Below, in pieces: positions 1 to 10,354 of a stretch of 64,000 nucleotides of DNA (position 1 is its first letter; every line of letters begins with the position of its first letter). Both the position numbers and the translations under genes were made by a program. Under the pieces are notes generated by a model, which searched no databases, was not told where the DNA came from, and saw nothing but the letters and a program-made list of their open reading frames with translations. Source of the stretch: Acidobacteriota bacterium (GTDB taxonomy: Bacteria; Acidobacteriota; Thermoanaerobaculia; Multivoradales; Multivoraceae); assembly GCA_003388555.1 (NCBI GenBank), contig QQVD01000050.1, positions 124,001 through 188,000 of the forward strand, read 5' to 3'.

Positions 1-1053
1 CCGGTGGCCAGCCTGCAGAGCGACGAGGCGCTGCGCCTGAAGTCGATGGAGGAGGCGCTGCACCGCCGGGTCGTCGGCCAGGACCGGGCCATCGAGTCGA
101 TCAGCCGCGCCATCCGCCGCTCACGCCTCGGCGTCGCCGACCCCAACCGCCCGAGCGGCTCGTTCGTCTTCCTCGGCCCGAGCGGCGTCGGCAAGACCGA
201 GGTGGCGCGCCGACTCGCCGAGTTCCTCTTCGGCACCCAGGACGCGCTGGTGCGCTTCGACATGTCCGAGTACATGGAGAAGCACGCCGTCTCGAAGCTG
301 ATCGGCTCGCCGCCTGGCTACGTCGGCCACGAGGACGGCGGCCAGCTCACCGAACGTGTGCGGCGCCAGCCCTACTCGATCATCCTCTTCGACGAGATCG
401 AGAAGGCGCATCCCGACGTCGCCAACCTGCTGCTGCAGATCCTCGAGGACGGCGTGCTGACCGATTCGTACGGCAACCGGATCGACTTCAAGCACAGTCT
501 GCTGATCCTCACCTCCAACCTCGGCTCGAACCTGGTGCTGCGCGGCGGCCGCATGGGCTTCGCCGGTCCCGACTCCGCCTTCCATCAGGTCGAGGAGGAG
601 ATCCTCGCCGAGCTGCGCCGCGCCTTCAGCCCCGAGTTCATCAACCGCATCGACGAGGTCATCGTCTTCAAGCCGCTGCAGCGTGACGACCTGCGCGCCA
701 TCGTCGACATCCTGATCGGTGACGTCAACATGACCCTGTCGTCGCGCGGCGTGCAGGTGGCGCTGACGCCGGAGGCGGGGGACTGGATCCTCGATCGTGC
801 CGGGGTCGACCCCTCGGTGGGAGCGCGGCCGCTGCGACGCACCATCCAGCGCCACGTGCAGGACGCGATCTCCGACATCCTGATCCGCTCGGTGAGCGAC
901 CAGGTCGGGCTGATCGAGGTCGACGTGCGCGAAGGCGAGCTGCACTTCGAGATCGCCGGCCCGGTCCGCGACGGCGGCGAAGGCTCGCCCGACGACCAGG
1001 CCGCCGGCGACACCGCGACCGCGGGCGCCGGATCCGGCGGCGCTTCGATCTGA
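1..1053 (+). CDS. ClpB/ClpC-type AAA+ ATPase, C-terminal part (5' end outside window)
   Basis: Walker A GPSGVGKTEVARRLAE, Walker B ILFDEIEKAHPDV, GYVG pore loop, ARPLRRTIQ C-terminal D2-small motif. Frame stays open to base 1, so the listed GTG at 4 is probably internal. Confidence 0.93.
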   Translation, partial: PVASLQSDEALRLKSMEEALHRRVVGQDRAIESISRAIRRSRLGVADPNRPSGSFVFLGPSGVGKTEVARRLAEFLFGTQDALVRFDMSEYMEKHAVSKLIGSPPGYVGHEDGGQLTERVRRQPYSIILFDEIEKAHPDVANLLLQILEDGVLTDSYGNRIDFKHSLLILTSNLGSNLVLRGGRMGFAGPDSAFHQVEEEILAELRRAFSPEFINRIDEVIVFKPLQRDDLRAIVDILIGDVNMTLSSRGVQVALTPEAGDWILDRAGVDPSVGARPLRRTIQRHVQDAISDILIRSVSDQVGLIEVDVREGELHFEIAGPVRDGGEGSPDDQAAGDTATAGAGSGGASI

Positions 1054-1157
1054 CCCACGTCGACGGCCGCCGCGAAGAGGAGCGGCGGCGTCCACCCCGA
1101 CCCGCCGCGACGGCAACGATCACGTCCACTGCTCCCCGTTCTGCCGAGGAACCGCTC

Positions 1158-3635
1158 TTGCACCGCCACCGAAACTGCCCGTCGGGTTCCACGACCTCCA
1201 CCGCGGCGCGACCGGAGCGCCTGGTCGTGCTCGCACTCGCCCTCCTCCTCGCCGTCTCGGCGGCGCCGACCGGCGCGCTGCAGGGAGTGCAGGAATCGGC
1301 CGATGCCTTCATCGGTCAGGCGATCGTCGAGGTCGAGTATCGCGGCGTCGTCACCCTCGCCGAGGAGAGCATGAGCTTCTACCTCGACATCGAGCCCGGC
1401 CGCCCGTTCGATCCCGAGCGCCTCAACGCCAAGATCCGCGAGTTCTGGGACCGCGACCTGATCGACGACATCAGGGTCGACGCCGAGGCGGCTTCCGGCG
1501 GCGTCAGGTTGATCATCACCATCGTCGAACGGCCGGAGCTGCTGTCGATCGACTACCAGGGCCTCGACAAGGTCAAGCGCAACGACATCGAGGACGCCGC
1601 GGACCGCGAGCGCATCGAGCTCTACGAGGGCCTGCCGCTGAACCGCGGCGAGCTGGTGCGCCTGCAGCAGGTGATCAAGGACGTCTATTCCGAGCGCGGC
1701 TTCCGCTTCGCCGAGGTGGTCTTCGACATCCAGCAGGTGTCGCCGTCGGAGCGACGGATCCTGGTCACCGTCGACGAGGGCAACAAGGTCAAGATCGGCC
1801 GGGTCGACTTCGAGGGCAACGAGATCTTCGGCGGCGGGCGGCTGCGCTCGCAGATGGAGAAGACCAGGAAGTCCAACCTGCTCACCCGCATCCGCAAGCG
1901 CGACATCTACAACCCGGCGCAGGTCTCCGAGGACCTCGAGAACGTGCGCGACCTGTACCGGCGCTTCGGCTACAAGGACGTGCAGACCGGCGATCCGGTG
2001 GTCGAGGTGATGCGCACCGGCGGAGAGAAGCGCCGGCTGCGGATCATCGTGCCGATCGAGGAGGGCCCGCGCTGGAAGCTCGGCGAGATCAGGCTGCAGG
2101 GCAACGAGGTGCTCGCCGACGACGTGCTGATCCGCACCTTCGAGGAGCCCAAGGGCGGCTGGCTGCGCTCTGACGTGGTGGAGAAGGGGGTCGAGCGGAT
2201 CCGCGAGTTCTACCAGAACACCGGCTACATCTTCTCCCGCGTCGAGACCGAGGTCATCGAGCGCGACGACCTGGTCGCCGACGTGCTGGTCAAGGTGCAG
2301 GAGAACGATCAGTTCCGGGTCGGCCGGATCGAGTTCTCCGGCAACACCAAGACGCGCGACAAGGTGCTGCGCCGCGAGGTGCGCATCCAGGAGGGGATGG
2401 TCTTCAACTCCGGAGCGCTCAAGAACAGTCTGCTCAAGATCAACCAGCTCGAGTTCTTCAAGATCAACGAGGACGACCCGGTCGAGCTCGACTACGACAC
2501 CGAGAACAAGCTCGTCAACCTGGTGATCAAGGGCGACGAGGCCGAGCGCACCGAGCTGCAGTTCGGCGGCGGCTACAGCGAGATCGACGGCTTCTTCGGC
2601 CAGGCCGCCATCCGCACCCGCAACTTCCTCGGCCGCGGCGAGACCCTGGGCGTGAACTTCCAGCAGGGCCGCTTCCGCGACCTGCTCGACGTCTCCTACT
2701 TCGTGCCCTGGTTCCGCGACCGGCCCCAGAGCGTCGGCATCCAGGCCTTCGACCGCGATCTCGACTTCGACCTGCTCGCCGACCAGCGCTTCCTTCAGAA
2801 GGAGCGCGGCTTCGTGCTCACCTACGGGCGCAGCTTCAGGCTCTTCGAGGGTCTCAGCTTCTCGTACACCTTCTCGGAGTTCGAGGACTTCCGCTCGCAG
2901 CGCTTCTTCCTCGATCCCAACGAGCCGGACGGGCAGACCTTCAGCCAGTCCTTCGAGTTCAACAAGAGCTCGTTGTCGGCGAGTTACCGCTACGACTCGC
3001 ACGACTCGCGGCTCGAGCCGACCCGCGGCAAGCGCCTCGCGGCCAGCGTCGAGTACGCCGGTGGACCGCTCGGTGGCGAGAACTACTTCGTGCGCACCAT
3101 CCTCGAGGGCGCGTACACGCGACCGATCACCAACCGCGCCATCCGCACGGTCGGCCGGGTCAACCTGGAGCTCGGCTACATCACGCCTTTCGGCACCGAC
3201 GACGACGGATTCCAGCGCGAGCTGTTCTTCAACGACCGCTTCCTGCTCGGCGGCGAGCAGAGCGTCCGCGGCTACAATTTCCGCTCGGTCTGGGCGCGCG
3301 ATCCGGACACCGGGCTGACGATCCGCGACATCAACGGCTTTCCGCAGGGCGGCACCCGGATGGGCCAGCTCAACCTCGAGTACCACTACCTCGTGGGCGG
3401 GCCCTTCCGCATCGTCTTCTACGCCGACTTCGGCAACGTGTGGAGCGAGGGGCAGGAGATCGACCTCGAGTCGCTGCGCAAGGTCGCCGGCGTCGAGCTC
3501 CGCATCAACGTGCCGCTCTTCGGCGCTCCGCTCCGCTTCATCTATGCGAGCAATCTCGATCCGTACGACAACCTGCCGCTCGGCGAGCAGGAGCGTTTCG
3601 ATTCCTTCGACTTCAGCATCGGCGTCAGCTTCTGA
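1158..3635 (+). CDS. bamA: Outer membrane protein assembly factor BamA (POTRA repeats + Omp85 barrel)
   Basis: Repeated POTRA-like segments (VDFEGNEIF, IRLQGNEVL, IEFSGNTKT), barrel motif RFLLGGEQSVRGYNFRS, C-terminal aromatic SIGVSF. TTG start. Confidence 0.95.
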   Translation: MHRHRNCPSGSTTSTAARPERLVVLALALLLAVSAAPTGALQGVQESADAFIGQAIVEVEYRGVVTLAEESMSFYLDIEPGRPFDPERLNAKIREFWDRDLIDDIRVDAEAASGGVRLIITIVERPELLSIDYQGLDKVKRNDIEDAADRERIELYEGLPLNRGELVRLQQVIKDVYSERGFRFAEVVFDIQQVSPSERRILVTVDEGNKVKIGRVDFEGNEIFGGGRLRSQMEKTRKSNLLTRIRKRDIYNPAQVSEDLENVRDLYRRFGYKDVQTGDPVVEVMRTGGEKRRLRIIVPIEEGPRWKLGEIRLQGNEVLADDVLIRTFEEPKGGWLRSDVVEKGVERIREFYQNTGYIFSRVETEVIERDDLVADVLVKVQENDQFRVGRIEFSGNTKTRDKVLRREVRIQEGMVFNSGALKNSLLKINQLEFFKINEDDPVELDYDTENKLVNLVIKGDEAERTELQFGGGYSEIDGFFGQAAIRTRNFLGRGETLGVNFQQGRFRDLLDVSYFVPWFRDRPQSVGIQAFDRDLDFDLLADQRFLQKERGFVLTYGRSFRLFEGLSFSYTFSEFEDFRSQRFFLDPNEPDGQTFSQSFEFNKSSLSASYRYDSHDSRLEPTRGKRLAASVEYAGGPLGGENYFVRTILEGAYTRPITNRAIRTVGRVNLELGYITPFGTDDDGFQRELFFNDRFLLGGEQSVRGYNFRSVWARDPDTGLTIRDINGFPQGGTRMGQLNLEYHYLVGGPFRIVFYADFGNVWSEGQEIDLESLRKVAGVELRINVPLFGAPLRFIYASNLDPYDNLPLGEQERFDSFDFSIGVSF

Positions 3636-3887
3636 GCCTGCCCGCGGCCGCGCCTGCCGGCGACCGGCTGGTCGTCCCTTGCCCGCCGGGGGCCGCCCAC
3701 GGCTTCGGCGTGTGACGGCGACGAGGCCGGGCCACGGCCTGTGAGCCTCGCCGGTCGGCGGGGCAGTCGCCTCGCTGCCGTCGCGGCCCGGCGTCTGCGC
3801 ACTCCTACGCCCGGCGCCGCATCCGGTGGCCCGCAGAACGACGACTCGACGAACTTCATCCAGCAGCAATACGAGAGGTGTGAATCC

Positions 3888-4463
3888 ATGAGATCCAGTT
3901 CCAACTCCCGCCGCCGACCGGGCGGTTTCGCCCTCGTGGCGATCGTGGCCGCGGTGCTCGGCATGGCGCTGCCCCTCGCGCCGGCGGCGGCGCAGGGCGG
4001 CCAGGTCAAGGTCGCCGTCATCGACGTGCAGAGCATCCTCGCCGAGTCGAAGCGCGGCACCGCGGTGCAGCGTGAGCTCGAGGCGTTCCAGAAGCAGAAG
4101 AGCGACGAGATCCAGTCGCGCGGCGAAGAGCTCGCCAACCTGCGCAAGGACTACGCTGAGAAGGGCCTGTCGATGGCCGAGGACCGTCTCGCCCAGATGA
4201 AGACGGAGATCGAGGACAAGACCGTGCAGTTCAACCGTCTGCGCGACGACGCCAACTTCGAGCTCAAGAAGCGCTCCGAGGAGCTGCTCGCCCAGGTCGA
4301 GGCGGAGGTGCTGCCGATCATCAACCAGGTCGGGCGCGAGGGCGGCTACACGCTGATCTTCAACAAGTTCCAGAGCGGCCTGGTCTTCGCGGACGACGCG
4401 ATCGACATCACCGGACTGGTGATCGAGCGTTACGACGCCGGCTACCAGGCCGACGGGGAGTGA
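3888..4463 (+). CDS. OmpH/Skp-family periplasmic chaperone
   Basis: Signal peptide, then KVAVIDVQSILAESKRGTAVQRELEAFQKQK and a coiled-coil; ATG 3888 preceded by gagaggtg; position bamA-skp-lpxD. Confidence 0.9.
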   Translation: MRSSSNSRRRPGGFALVAIVAAVLGMALPLAPAAAQGGQVKVAVIDVQSILAESKRGTAVQRELEAFQKQKSDEIQSRGEELANLRKDYAEKGLSMAEDRLAQMKTEIEDKTVQFNRLRDDANFELKKRSEELLAQVEAEVLPIINQVGREGGYTLIFNKFQSGLVFADDAIDITGLVIERYDAGYQADGE

Positions 4464-4464
4464 G

Positions 4465-5562
4465 TTGGCCGCCGCGGCCGCAGCGAGCGCCGGCGGCTCG
4501 CGGGCCTCGCTCGACGAGCTCGCCGCGGTGTGCGGCGCCGCGGTGGTCGGCGACGGGGCGCGGCGCATCTCGAGGGTCCGAACGCTCGACGCCGCCGACG
4601 CCGCCGACCTCTCCTTCCTGACCTCGGGGAGCTACCTCGAGGCGGCGCGGCGCAGCCGTGCCGGCGCCCTGCTGGTCGGCCCGGCCCATCGGGGCGAGTT
4701 CGGCGATCGCGATCTGCTCGTCGCGGACGATCCCTACCTCGCCCTGGCCTCGATCCTCGGCTGGCTGCACCCGCTGGCGCGGCCGGCTGCGGGCGTGCAC
4801 CCCACTGCCGTCGTCGGCGAGCGTTGCGAGATCGCCGCCAGCGCCACGGTCGGTCCCTACTGCGTGCTCGGCGACGACGTCGAGGTCGGCGAGCGGGTGT
4901 GGCTGGAGAGTCACGTCGACGTCGGCAGCCGCTGCGTGATCGGCGAGGACGCCTGGCTGCACCCCCAGGTGGTTCTCTACCCGGGCACGGTGCTCGGTCA
5001 GAGCGTCGAGGTGCATTCGGGAGTCGTGCTCGGCGCCGACGGCTTCGGCTTCGCCAGCGAGGGCGCCCGGCCGGTCAAGCTGCCGCAGGTGGGTCGGGTG
5101 CGGTTGGGCGACCGGGTCGAGATCGGCGCCAACTCGGCGATCGACCGGGCGACGCTCGAGGACACGGTGGTCGGCGAGGACACCAAGATCGACAACCTGG
5201 TGCAGGTCGGCCACAACGTGCAGATCGGCGCCGGATCGATCCTCTGCGGCCAGGCGGGCATCGCCGGCAGCGCCCGGCTCGGCCGTGGCGTGGTGCTGGC
5301 CGGCCAGTCGGGTGTCGGCGGGCATCTCGAGGTCGGCGACGGCGTCAGGGTGGGCGCGGCGGCGGCGGTGCTCGGCTCGGTCGCCGCGGGAGAGACGGTG
5401 TGCGGGGTGCCAGCGATCCCGATGTCGCGCTGGCGTCGCTCGGCGGCGGTATACGCTCGCCTCGACGAGCTGCGCAAGCGGGTCGGCGCGCTGCAACGGG
5501 AGGTGGATCGATTGGTCTCGGGCAGCGGCGATGAAGCCGCAACGGGCGAGAGGAGCGATTGA
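4465..5562 (+). CDS. lpxD: UDP-3-O-acylglucosamine N-acyltransferase
   Basis: Left-handed beta-helix hexapeptide repeats, HSGVVLGADGFGFA, NLVQVGHNVQIG; TTG start just after ompH stop. Confidence 0.94.
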   Translation: MAAAAAASAGGSRASLDELAAVCGAAVVGDGARRISRVRTLDAADAADLSFLTSGSYLEAARRSRAGALLVGPAHRGEFGDRDLLVADDPYLALASILGWLHPLARPAAGVHPTAVVGERCEIAASATVGPYCVLGDDVEVGERVWLESHVDVGSRCVIGEDAWLHPQVVLYPGTVLGQSVEVHSGVVLGADGFGFASEGARPVKLPQVGRVRLGDRVEIGANSAIDRATLEDTVVGEDTKIDNLVQVGHNVQIGAGSILCGQAGIAGSARLGRGVVLAGQSGVGGHLEVGDGVRVGAAAAVLGSVAAGETVCGVPAIPMSRWRRSAAVYARLDELRKRVGALQREVDRLVSGSGDEAATGERSD

Positions 5563-6062
5563 TGTCAAGCGACGAAGGAACCACGGGCGGCGAGGCCAGC
5601 GGACTGGACGCCGAGGAGATCGCCCGGCTCGACCACCAGTGGATCCGCTCGATCCTGCCGCACCGTTATCCATTCCTGCTCGTCGACCGGGTCGTCGAGC
5701 TGGTGCCGGAGCGCTCCATCGTGGCGCTCAAGAACGTGACCCAGAACGAGGAGTTCTTCCAGGGCCACTTCCCCGGCAAGCCGATCATGCCTGGCGTGCT
5801 GGTGATCGAGGCGCTGGCCCAGGCAGCGGGCCTGCTACTGCTCTACGACCGCCCCGAGCTGCACGGGAGGGTCATCTACTTCGTCGGCATCGAGAACGCC
5901 AAGTTCCGCAATCCGGTCACCCCGGGAGACCAGGTGCGCCTGCACGTCGAGATCCTGCGGGCGCGCCGCAACCACGCCCGGTTCGCCTGCCGCGCCACCA
6001 TCGGCGACCTGGTGGCGGTGGAGTGCGTCGCCAGCTCGATGATCGGCAGGGAGGAGAAGTGA
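5562..6062 (+). CDS. fabZ: 3-hydroxyacyl-ACP dehydratase FabZ
   Basis: [14 protein letters not shown] and [26 protein letters not shown]. Confidence 0.96.
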   Translation: MSSDEGTTGGEASGLDAEEIARLDHQWIRSILPHRYPFLLVDRVVELVPERSIVALKNVTQNEEFFQGHFPGKPIMPGVLVIEALAQAAGLLLLYDRPELHGRVIYFVGIENAKFRNPVTPGDQVRLHVEILRARRNHARFACRATIGDLVAVECVASSMIGREEK

Positions 6063-6865
6063 GCGGTGTGCACCCGGCCGCCGTCATCGACCCCTCGGCC
6101 GAGCTGGCGGAAGGGGTCGAGGTCGGTCCTTACGCCATCGTCGGCGCCGGCGTGAAGCTGGGCGCCGGCACGATCATCGAGTCGCACGCGGTGCTCGAGG
6201 GACCGGCCACCTTCGGCCGTCAGAACCACGTCTATCCGCACGTCTGCATCGGTCAGCCGCCGCAGGACCTCAAGTTCGCCGGCGGCGAGACCCGGGTCGA
6301 GATCGGCGACCGCAACCACTTCCGCGAGTTCACCACCGTGCACCGCGGCACCGAGGGCGGCGGCGGCGTCACCCGCATCGGCAGCGACAACCTGTTCCAG
6401 GCGTATTCGCACGTCGCCCACGACTGCCAGGTCGGCTCGCACACGGTGTTCTCGAACTGCGGCACCCTCGCCGGTCACGTCACCGTCGGCGACTACGCCC
6501 GGGTCGGCGCCTTCTCGGCGGTGCACCAGTTCTGCCGCGTTGGCCGCAACGCGTACATCGGCGGCTTCTCGGTCGTCACCATGGATGCGCTGCCCTACGC
6601 GATCACCGTCGGCCAGAAGCCGACCTGCATGGGCATGAACCGCATCGGCCTCGAGCGCGGCGGCTTCGCCGCCGAGGAGATCCAGGCGCTGGAGCGCGCC
6701 TTCCGGGTGCTGCTGCGGTCGAAGAAGAACACCACGCAGGCGCTCGAGACGCTGCGCGCCGAGCACTCCGGCAGCGAGCACGTCGGCCACCTGATCGAGT
6801 TCATCGAGAGCAGTCAGCGGGGCTTCGTGCGCGGCGGTCGGCGGGGAGCCCGCGGTGCCGCCTGA
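6059..6865 (+). CDS. lpxA: Acyl-ACP--UDP-N-acetylglucosamine O-acyltransferase
   Basis: Hexapeptide repeats, HVCIGQPPQDLKF, NHFREFTTVHRGT, GVNRIGLERGGF-like C-terminus; GTG start overlapping fabZ stop. Confidence 0.94.
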   Translation: MSGVHPAAVIDPSAELAEGVEVGPYAIVGAGVKLGAGTIIESHAVLEGPATFGRQNHVYPHVCIGQPPQDLKFAGGETRVEIGDRNHFREFTTVHRGTEGGGGVTRIGSDNLFQAYSHVAHDCQVGSHTVFSNCGTLAGHVTVGDYARVGAFSAVHQFCRVGRNAYIGGFSVVTMDALPYAITVGQKPTCMGMNRIGLERGGFAAEEIQALERAFRVLLRSKKNTTQALETLRAEHSGSEHVGHLIEFIESSQRGFVRGGRRGARGAA

Positions 6866-7865
6866 GGCGCCGGACCACGCTCCCCTGCGCACCGCCGTCG
6901 TGGGCACCGGCGCCCTCGGCCGTCACCACGTGCGCCTGCTCAGCCAGCTCGCCGGCTCGCGCCTGGTCGGCATCCACGACGTCGACGAGCAGCGCGCCCG
7001 GGCGCTCGCCGAAGAGCACGGCACGAACGCCTTCGGCGAGCTGGCGCCGCTGCTGGACGAGGCCGAGGCGGTGGTCGTCGCGGTGCCGACGCGCAGCCAT
7101 CTCGAGGTCGGGCTGCAGGCGCTCGAGCGTGGCTGCCACGTGATGATGGAGAAGCCGATCGCCGCCGACGCCGACGAGGCGCGCCAGCTCATCGACGCCG
7201 CCGCTGAGGCCGACCGGCTGCTGGCGGTCGGTCACGTCGAGTTCTTCAACCCGGCGGTGCAGGAGCTCCTGCGTCGCGGCGTTCGGCCGCGTTTCGTCGA
7301 GGTCCAGCGTCTGTCGACCTTCACCCCTCGCAGCCTCGACGTCGACGTGGTGCTCGATCTGATGATCCACGACCTGCAGATCGTCGCCGCGCTCGATCCG
7401 TCGGAGGTGCGCGACTTGCGGGCGGTCGGCATGGACGTGCTGACGCCGCACATCGACATCTGCGACGTGCGCATGGAGCTGGCGTCCGGCTGCATCGTCA
7501 AGCTCACCGCGTCGCGCATCTCCGACACCAGGGTGCGCAGCCTGCGGGTGTTCGGCCAGAGCTCCTACTACTCGATCGACTACCAGGCCCAGTCGCTCAA
7601 GGGCTTCCGGCTGGCGCCGGCAGGCGACGGCGAGCAGGCGGAAGCTCCGACGGTGCTCGGCGATCGCGCCATCGTGCCGATCGCCGCCGAGCTCGAGCGC
7701 GTCGAGCCGCTGCACCGCGAGCTCAGCTGCTTCCTGGCGCGCTGCGCCGGCGACCTGGAGGCGCCGTGGGTGGGTGCCGAGGACGGCCTCGCCGCCCTGC
7801 GGCGGGCGCTCGAGATCGTCGAGCTCAGTCGCGGCCGCGGCGCCGCATCGGGAGGAGCCTCGTGA
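6855..7865 (+). CDS. Gfo/Idh/MocA-family oxidoreductase
   Basis: Rossmann VVGTGALGRHH, EKPIAADADEA, GHVEFFNPAV; overlaps lpxA end. Confidence 0.9.
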   Translation: MPPEAPDHAPLRTAVVGTGALGRHHVRLLSQLAGSRLVGIHDVDEQRARALAEEHGTNAFGELAPLLDEAEAVVVAVPTRSHLEVGLQALERGCHVMMEKPIAADADEARQLIDAAAEADRLLAVGHVEFFNPAVQELLRRGVRPRFVEVQRLSTFTPRSLDVDVVLDLMIHDLQIVAALDPSEVRDLRAVGMDVLTPHIDICDVRMELASGCIVKLTASRISDTRVRSLRVFGQSSYYSIDYQAQSLKGFRLAPAGDGEQAEAPTVLGDRAIVPIAAELERVEPLHRELSCFLARCAGDLEAPWVGAEDGLAALRRALEIVELSRGRGAASGGAS

Positions 7866-8830
7866 ACCAGAGAGTCGGCAACACGCCGGTCCGTGTCGAC
7901 GTCGGCGTCATCGGCGGCAGCGGCCTCTACGAGATGGACGGCCTCGAGCGTCTCGAGGAACGGCACGTCGAGACGCCGTTCGGCGAGCCTTCGGACGCCT
8001 TCGTCCTCGGTCGCATGCACGGAATCACGGTGGCTTTCCTGCCGCGCCACGGCCGCGGTCACCGTCTGCTGCCGAGTGAGCTCAACTTCCGCGCCAACCT
8101 GTGGGCGATGAAGCAGCTCGGGGTGCAGCGCATCGTCTCGCTGAGTGCCGTCGGCTCGATGCGCGAGCGCTACGCGCCGACCCACATCGTGGTCCCGCAC
8201 CAGTTCATCGACCGCACCCGGCACCGCCCCGACACCTTCTTCGGTGAGGGCATCGCCGCTCACGTCGGCTTCGCCGATCCGATCTGCAGGTCGCTGGCGG
8301 CGGTGCTCTACCGCAGCGGCCGCGAGGTCGGGGTGACGATGCACGAGGGCGGTACCTACCTGTGCATGGAGGGGCCACAGTTCTCGACCCGCGCCGAGTC
8401 GCACACCTACCGTTCGTGGGACGTCGACGTGATCGGCATGACCAACCTGCAGGAGGCGAAGCTCGCCCGCGAGGCCGAGATCTGCTACGCCACCCTCGCC
8501 CTGGTCACCGACTACGACTGCTGGCACGAGGAGGAGGACGACGTCTCGGTGCACAACGTTGTCGGAGTCCTCGAGCAGAACGCCCGCGCCGCGCAGCAGA
8601 TCGTCTCGGAGATCGTGCGCTCGATCGCGGGCGGCGATCCAGCGGGACGCTGCAGCTGCCACGATGCGCTCCTGCACGCCATCATGACGGCTCCGGACCG
8701 TATCCCCGACGCGGCGCTGCACCGGCTGTGGCCGATCGTCGGGCGCTACTTCCCGGGCCGCGGGCCCGACGACACCGAGGATCCGGCCGCGGGCCCGCTG
8801 GCCGGGCCGGAGCAGGGAGCCGGCGCTTGA
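7862..8830 (+). CDS. mtnP: S-methyl-5'-thioadenosine phosphorylase family
   Basis: VGVIGGSGLYEM, LPRHGRGHRLLPSELNFRAN, YLCMEGPQFSTRAES, DYDCWHEE. GTG 7862. Confidence 0.92.
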   Translation: MNQRVGNTPVRVDVGVIGGSGLYEMDGLERLEERHVETPFGEPSDAFVLGRMHGITVAFLPRHGRGHRLLPSELNFRANLWAMKQLGVQRIVSLSAVGSMRERYAPTHIVVPHQFIDRTRHRPDTFFGEGIAAHVGFADPICRSLAAVLYRSGREVGVTMHEGGTYLCMEGPQFSTRAESHTYRSWDVDVIGMTNLQEAKLAREAEICYATLALVTDYDCWHEEEDDVSVHNVVGVLEQNARAAQQIVSEIVRSIAGGDPAGRCSCHDALLHAIMTAPDRIPDAALHRLWPIVGRYFPGRGPDDTEDPAAGPLAGPEQGAGA

Positions 8831-9606
8831 AGGTCCTGATCACCAACGACGACGGCTACCTCGCCGAGGGTCTGCGCTGCCTCGCCGAGGAGATACGTCG
8901 GTGGGCCGACGTGGTGGTGGTCAGCCCGGACGGCAATCGCAGCGGCTGCGGTCACTCGATCACCCTCGGTCGTCCGCTGCGCATGACCAAGGTGCGCTCG
9001 GTGGTCGAGGGAGTGCCCTGGTACATGGTCGACGGCACGCCCACCGACTGCGTCAACCTCGGCGTGCATCACCTGCTCGAGCACGGCGAGGAGGTGGCGA
9101 TCGCCTCCGGCGTGAACCACGGAGTCAACCTCGGCGACGACGTGACCTACTCCGGCACCGTCGGGGGAGCGTTCGAGGGGCACCTCATGGGATACCCGGC
9201 AATCGCTGTCTCGCAGGAGCTCGGCGACGGCGAGCCGGACTACGGCCGCGCCGGTCGCGTCGGCTCCTCGATCCTGCGCCGGGCGGCCGAGGCTGGCCTC
9301 GAGGTGCTGCTCAACGTCAACGTGCCGGCGACCGCGCCCGGCCTCGAGCTCGAGCCGCCGGTGGTGACGCGGCTCGGACGACGTCACTACAAGGACACCG
9401 TGGAGGCGCGCGAGGATCCGCGGGGCGGCACCTACTTCTGGCTCGCCGGCACGCCGCAGTGGGACGAATCGGAAGGCTCCGACGCGGCGGCGGTGCGCGC
9501 CGGAAGGGTCTCGGTGACGCCGATCCAGCGCGATCTGACCTCCCATGCCGAGCTCGAGCTGGTGGAGAAGCTGTTCGTCGATCGGCCGGCGTTGCTCGAT
9601 CGGTAG
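8827..9606 (+). CDS. surE: 5'-nucleotidase SurE
   Basis: MKVLITNDDGYLAEGLRCLAE, SPDGNRSGCGHSIT, SGVNHGVNLGDDVTYSGTVGGAFEG; TTG start in TTGA overlap with mtnP stop. Confidence 0.95.
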   Translation: MKVLITNDDGYLAEGLRCLAEEIRRWADVVVVSPDGNRSGCGHSITLGRPLRMTKVRSVVEGVPWYMVDGTPTDCVNLGVHHLLEHGEEVAIASGVNHGVNLGDDVTYSGTVGGAFEGHLMGYPAIAVSQELGDGEPDYGRAGRVGSSILRRAAEAGLEVLLNVNVPATAPGLELEPPVVTRLGRRHYKDTVEAREDPRGGTYFWLAGTPQWDESEGSDAAAVRAGRVSVTPIQRDLTSHAELELVEKLFVDRPALLDR

Positions 9607-9645
9607 ACTGCGCCGTCCGGGAGTTTCCGCCCGGTCTTCCGTGCA

Positions 9646-10296
9646 ATGAGCGACTACCGACTGCAGCGCGACCGGCTGGTGCGCGAGCTGGAGCGCAAGA
9701 AGGGCATCCGCGATCGGCGCGTGCTCGAGGCGATGCGCCGCGTGCCGCGCCACCGCTTCGTGCAGGAGCACCTGCTCACCCAGGCCTACTCGGACTTCGC
9801 CCTGCCCATCGGCGCCGACCAGACCATCTCGCAGCCGTTCGTGGTGGCGCGCATGACCGAGTACCTCGAGCTGGACGAGGAGCACTCGGTGCTCGAGATA
9901 GGCACCGGGTCTGGCTACCAGACCGCGATCCTGGCCCTGTTGGCGCGGGTGGTGTACAGCATCGAACGGGTGCCCAGCCTGGCGCAGGAGGCGATCGCCC
10001 GGATGCGTGAGCTGGGCCTCAACAACGTCAAGATCCACGTCTTCGACGGCACCGTCGGGCTCAGCCAGTTCGCCCCCTACGACCGCATCCTGGTCACCGC
10101 GGGCTCACCGCAGGCGCCGCCGCTCCTGCTCGACCAGCTGGCGCCACGCGGCCGGATGGTGATCCCCGAGGGCGACCGGCAGTCGCAGCGGCTGGTGGTC
10201 TACGTCCGCGATGCCGAGGGAAGACTGGAGCGCCGTGAGGGCGAGGCGGTCACCTTCGTGCCGCTGATCGGTCGCGGCGGCTGGTCCGACGACTGA
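9646..10296 (+). CDS. pcm: Protein-L-isoaspartate O-methyltransferase
   Basis: VPRHRFV, QTISQPFVVARMTEYL, VLEIGTGSGYQTAILA. Confidence 0.95.
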   Translation: MSDYRLQRDRLVRELERKKGIRDRRVLEAMRRVPRHRFVQEHLLTQAYSDFALPIGADQTISQPFVVARMTEYLELDEEHSVLEIGTGSGYQTAILALLARVVYSIERVPSLAQEAIARMRELGLNNVKIHVFDGTVGLSQFAPYDRILVTAGSPQAPPLLLDQLAPRGRMVIPEGDRQSQRLVVYVRDAEGRLERREGEAVTFVPLIGRGGWSDD

Positions 10297-10354
10297 GACC
10301 TCGAGTCCGAGGGGTCCGGCACCGGCACCTCGCGCCTGGCACCCGGCACCCTGC

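Noticed and set aside
585-4568. 1327-aa minus-strand ORF opposite the clp/bamA/ompH genes
   Set aside because: Antisense to clear conserved genes; long open frames on the opposite strand are expected from GC-rich codons such as GAG/CTC/GAC. The translation is low-complexity with no family motif.
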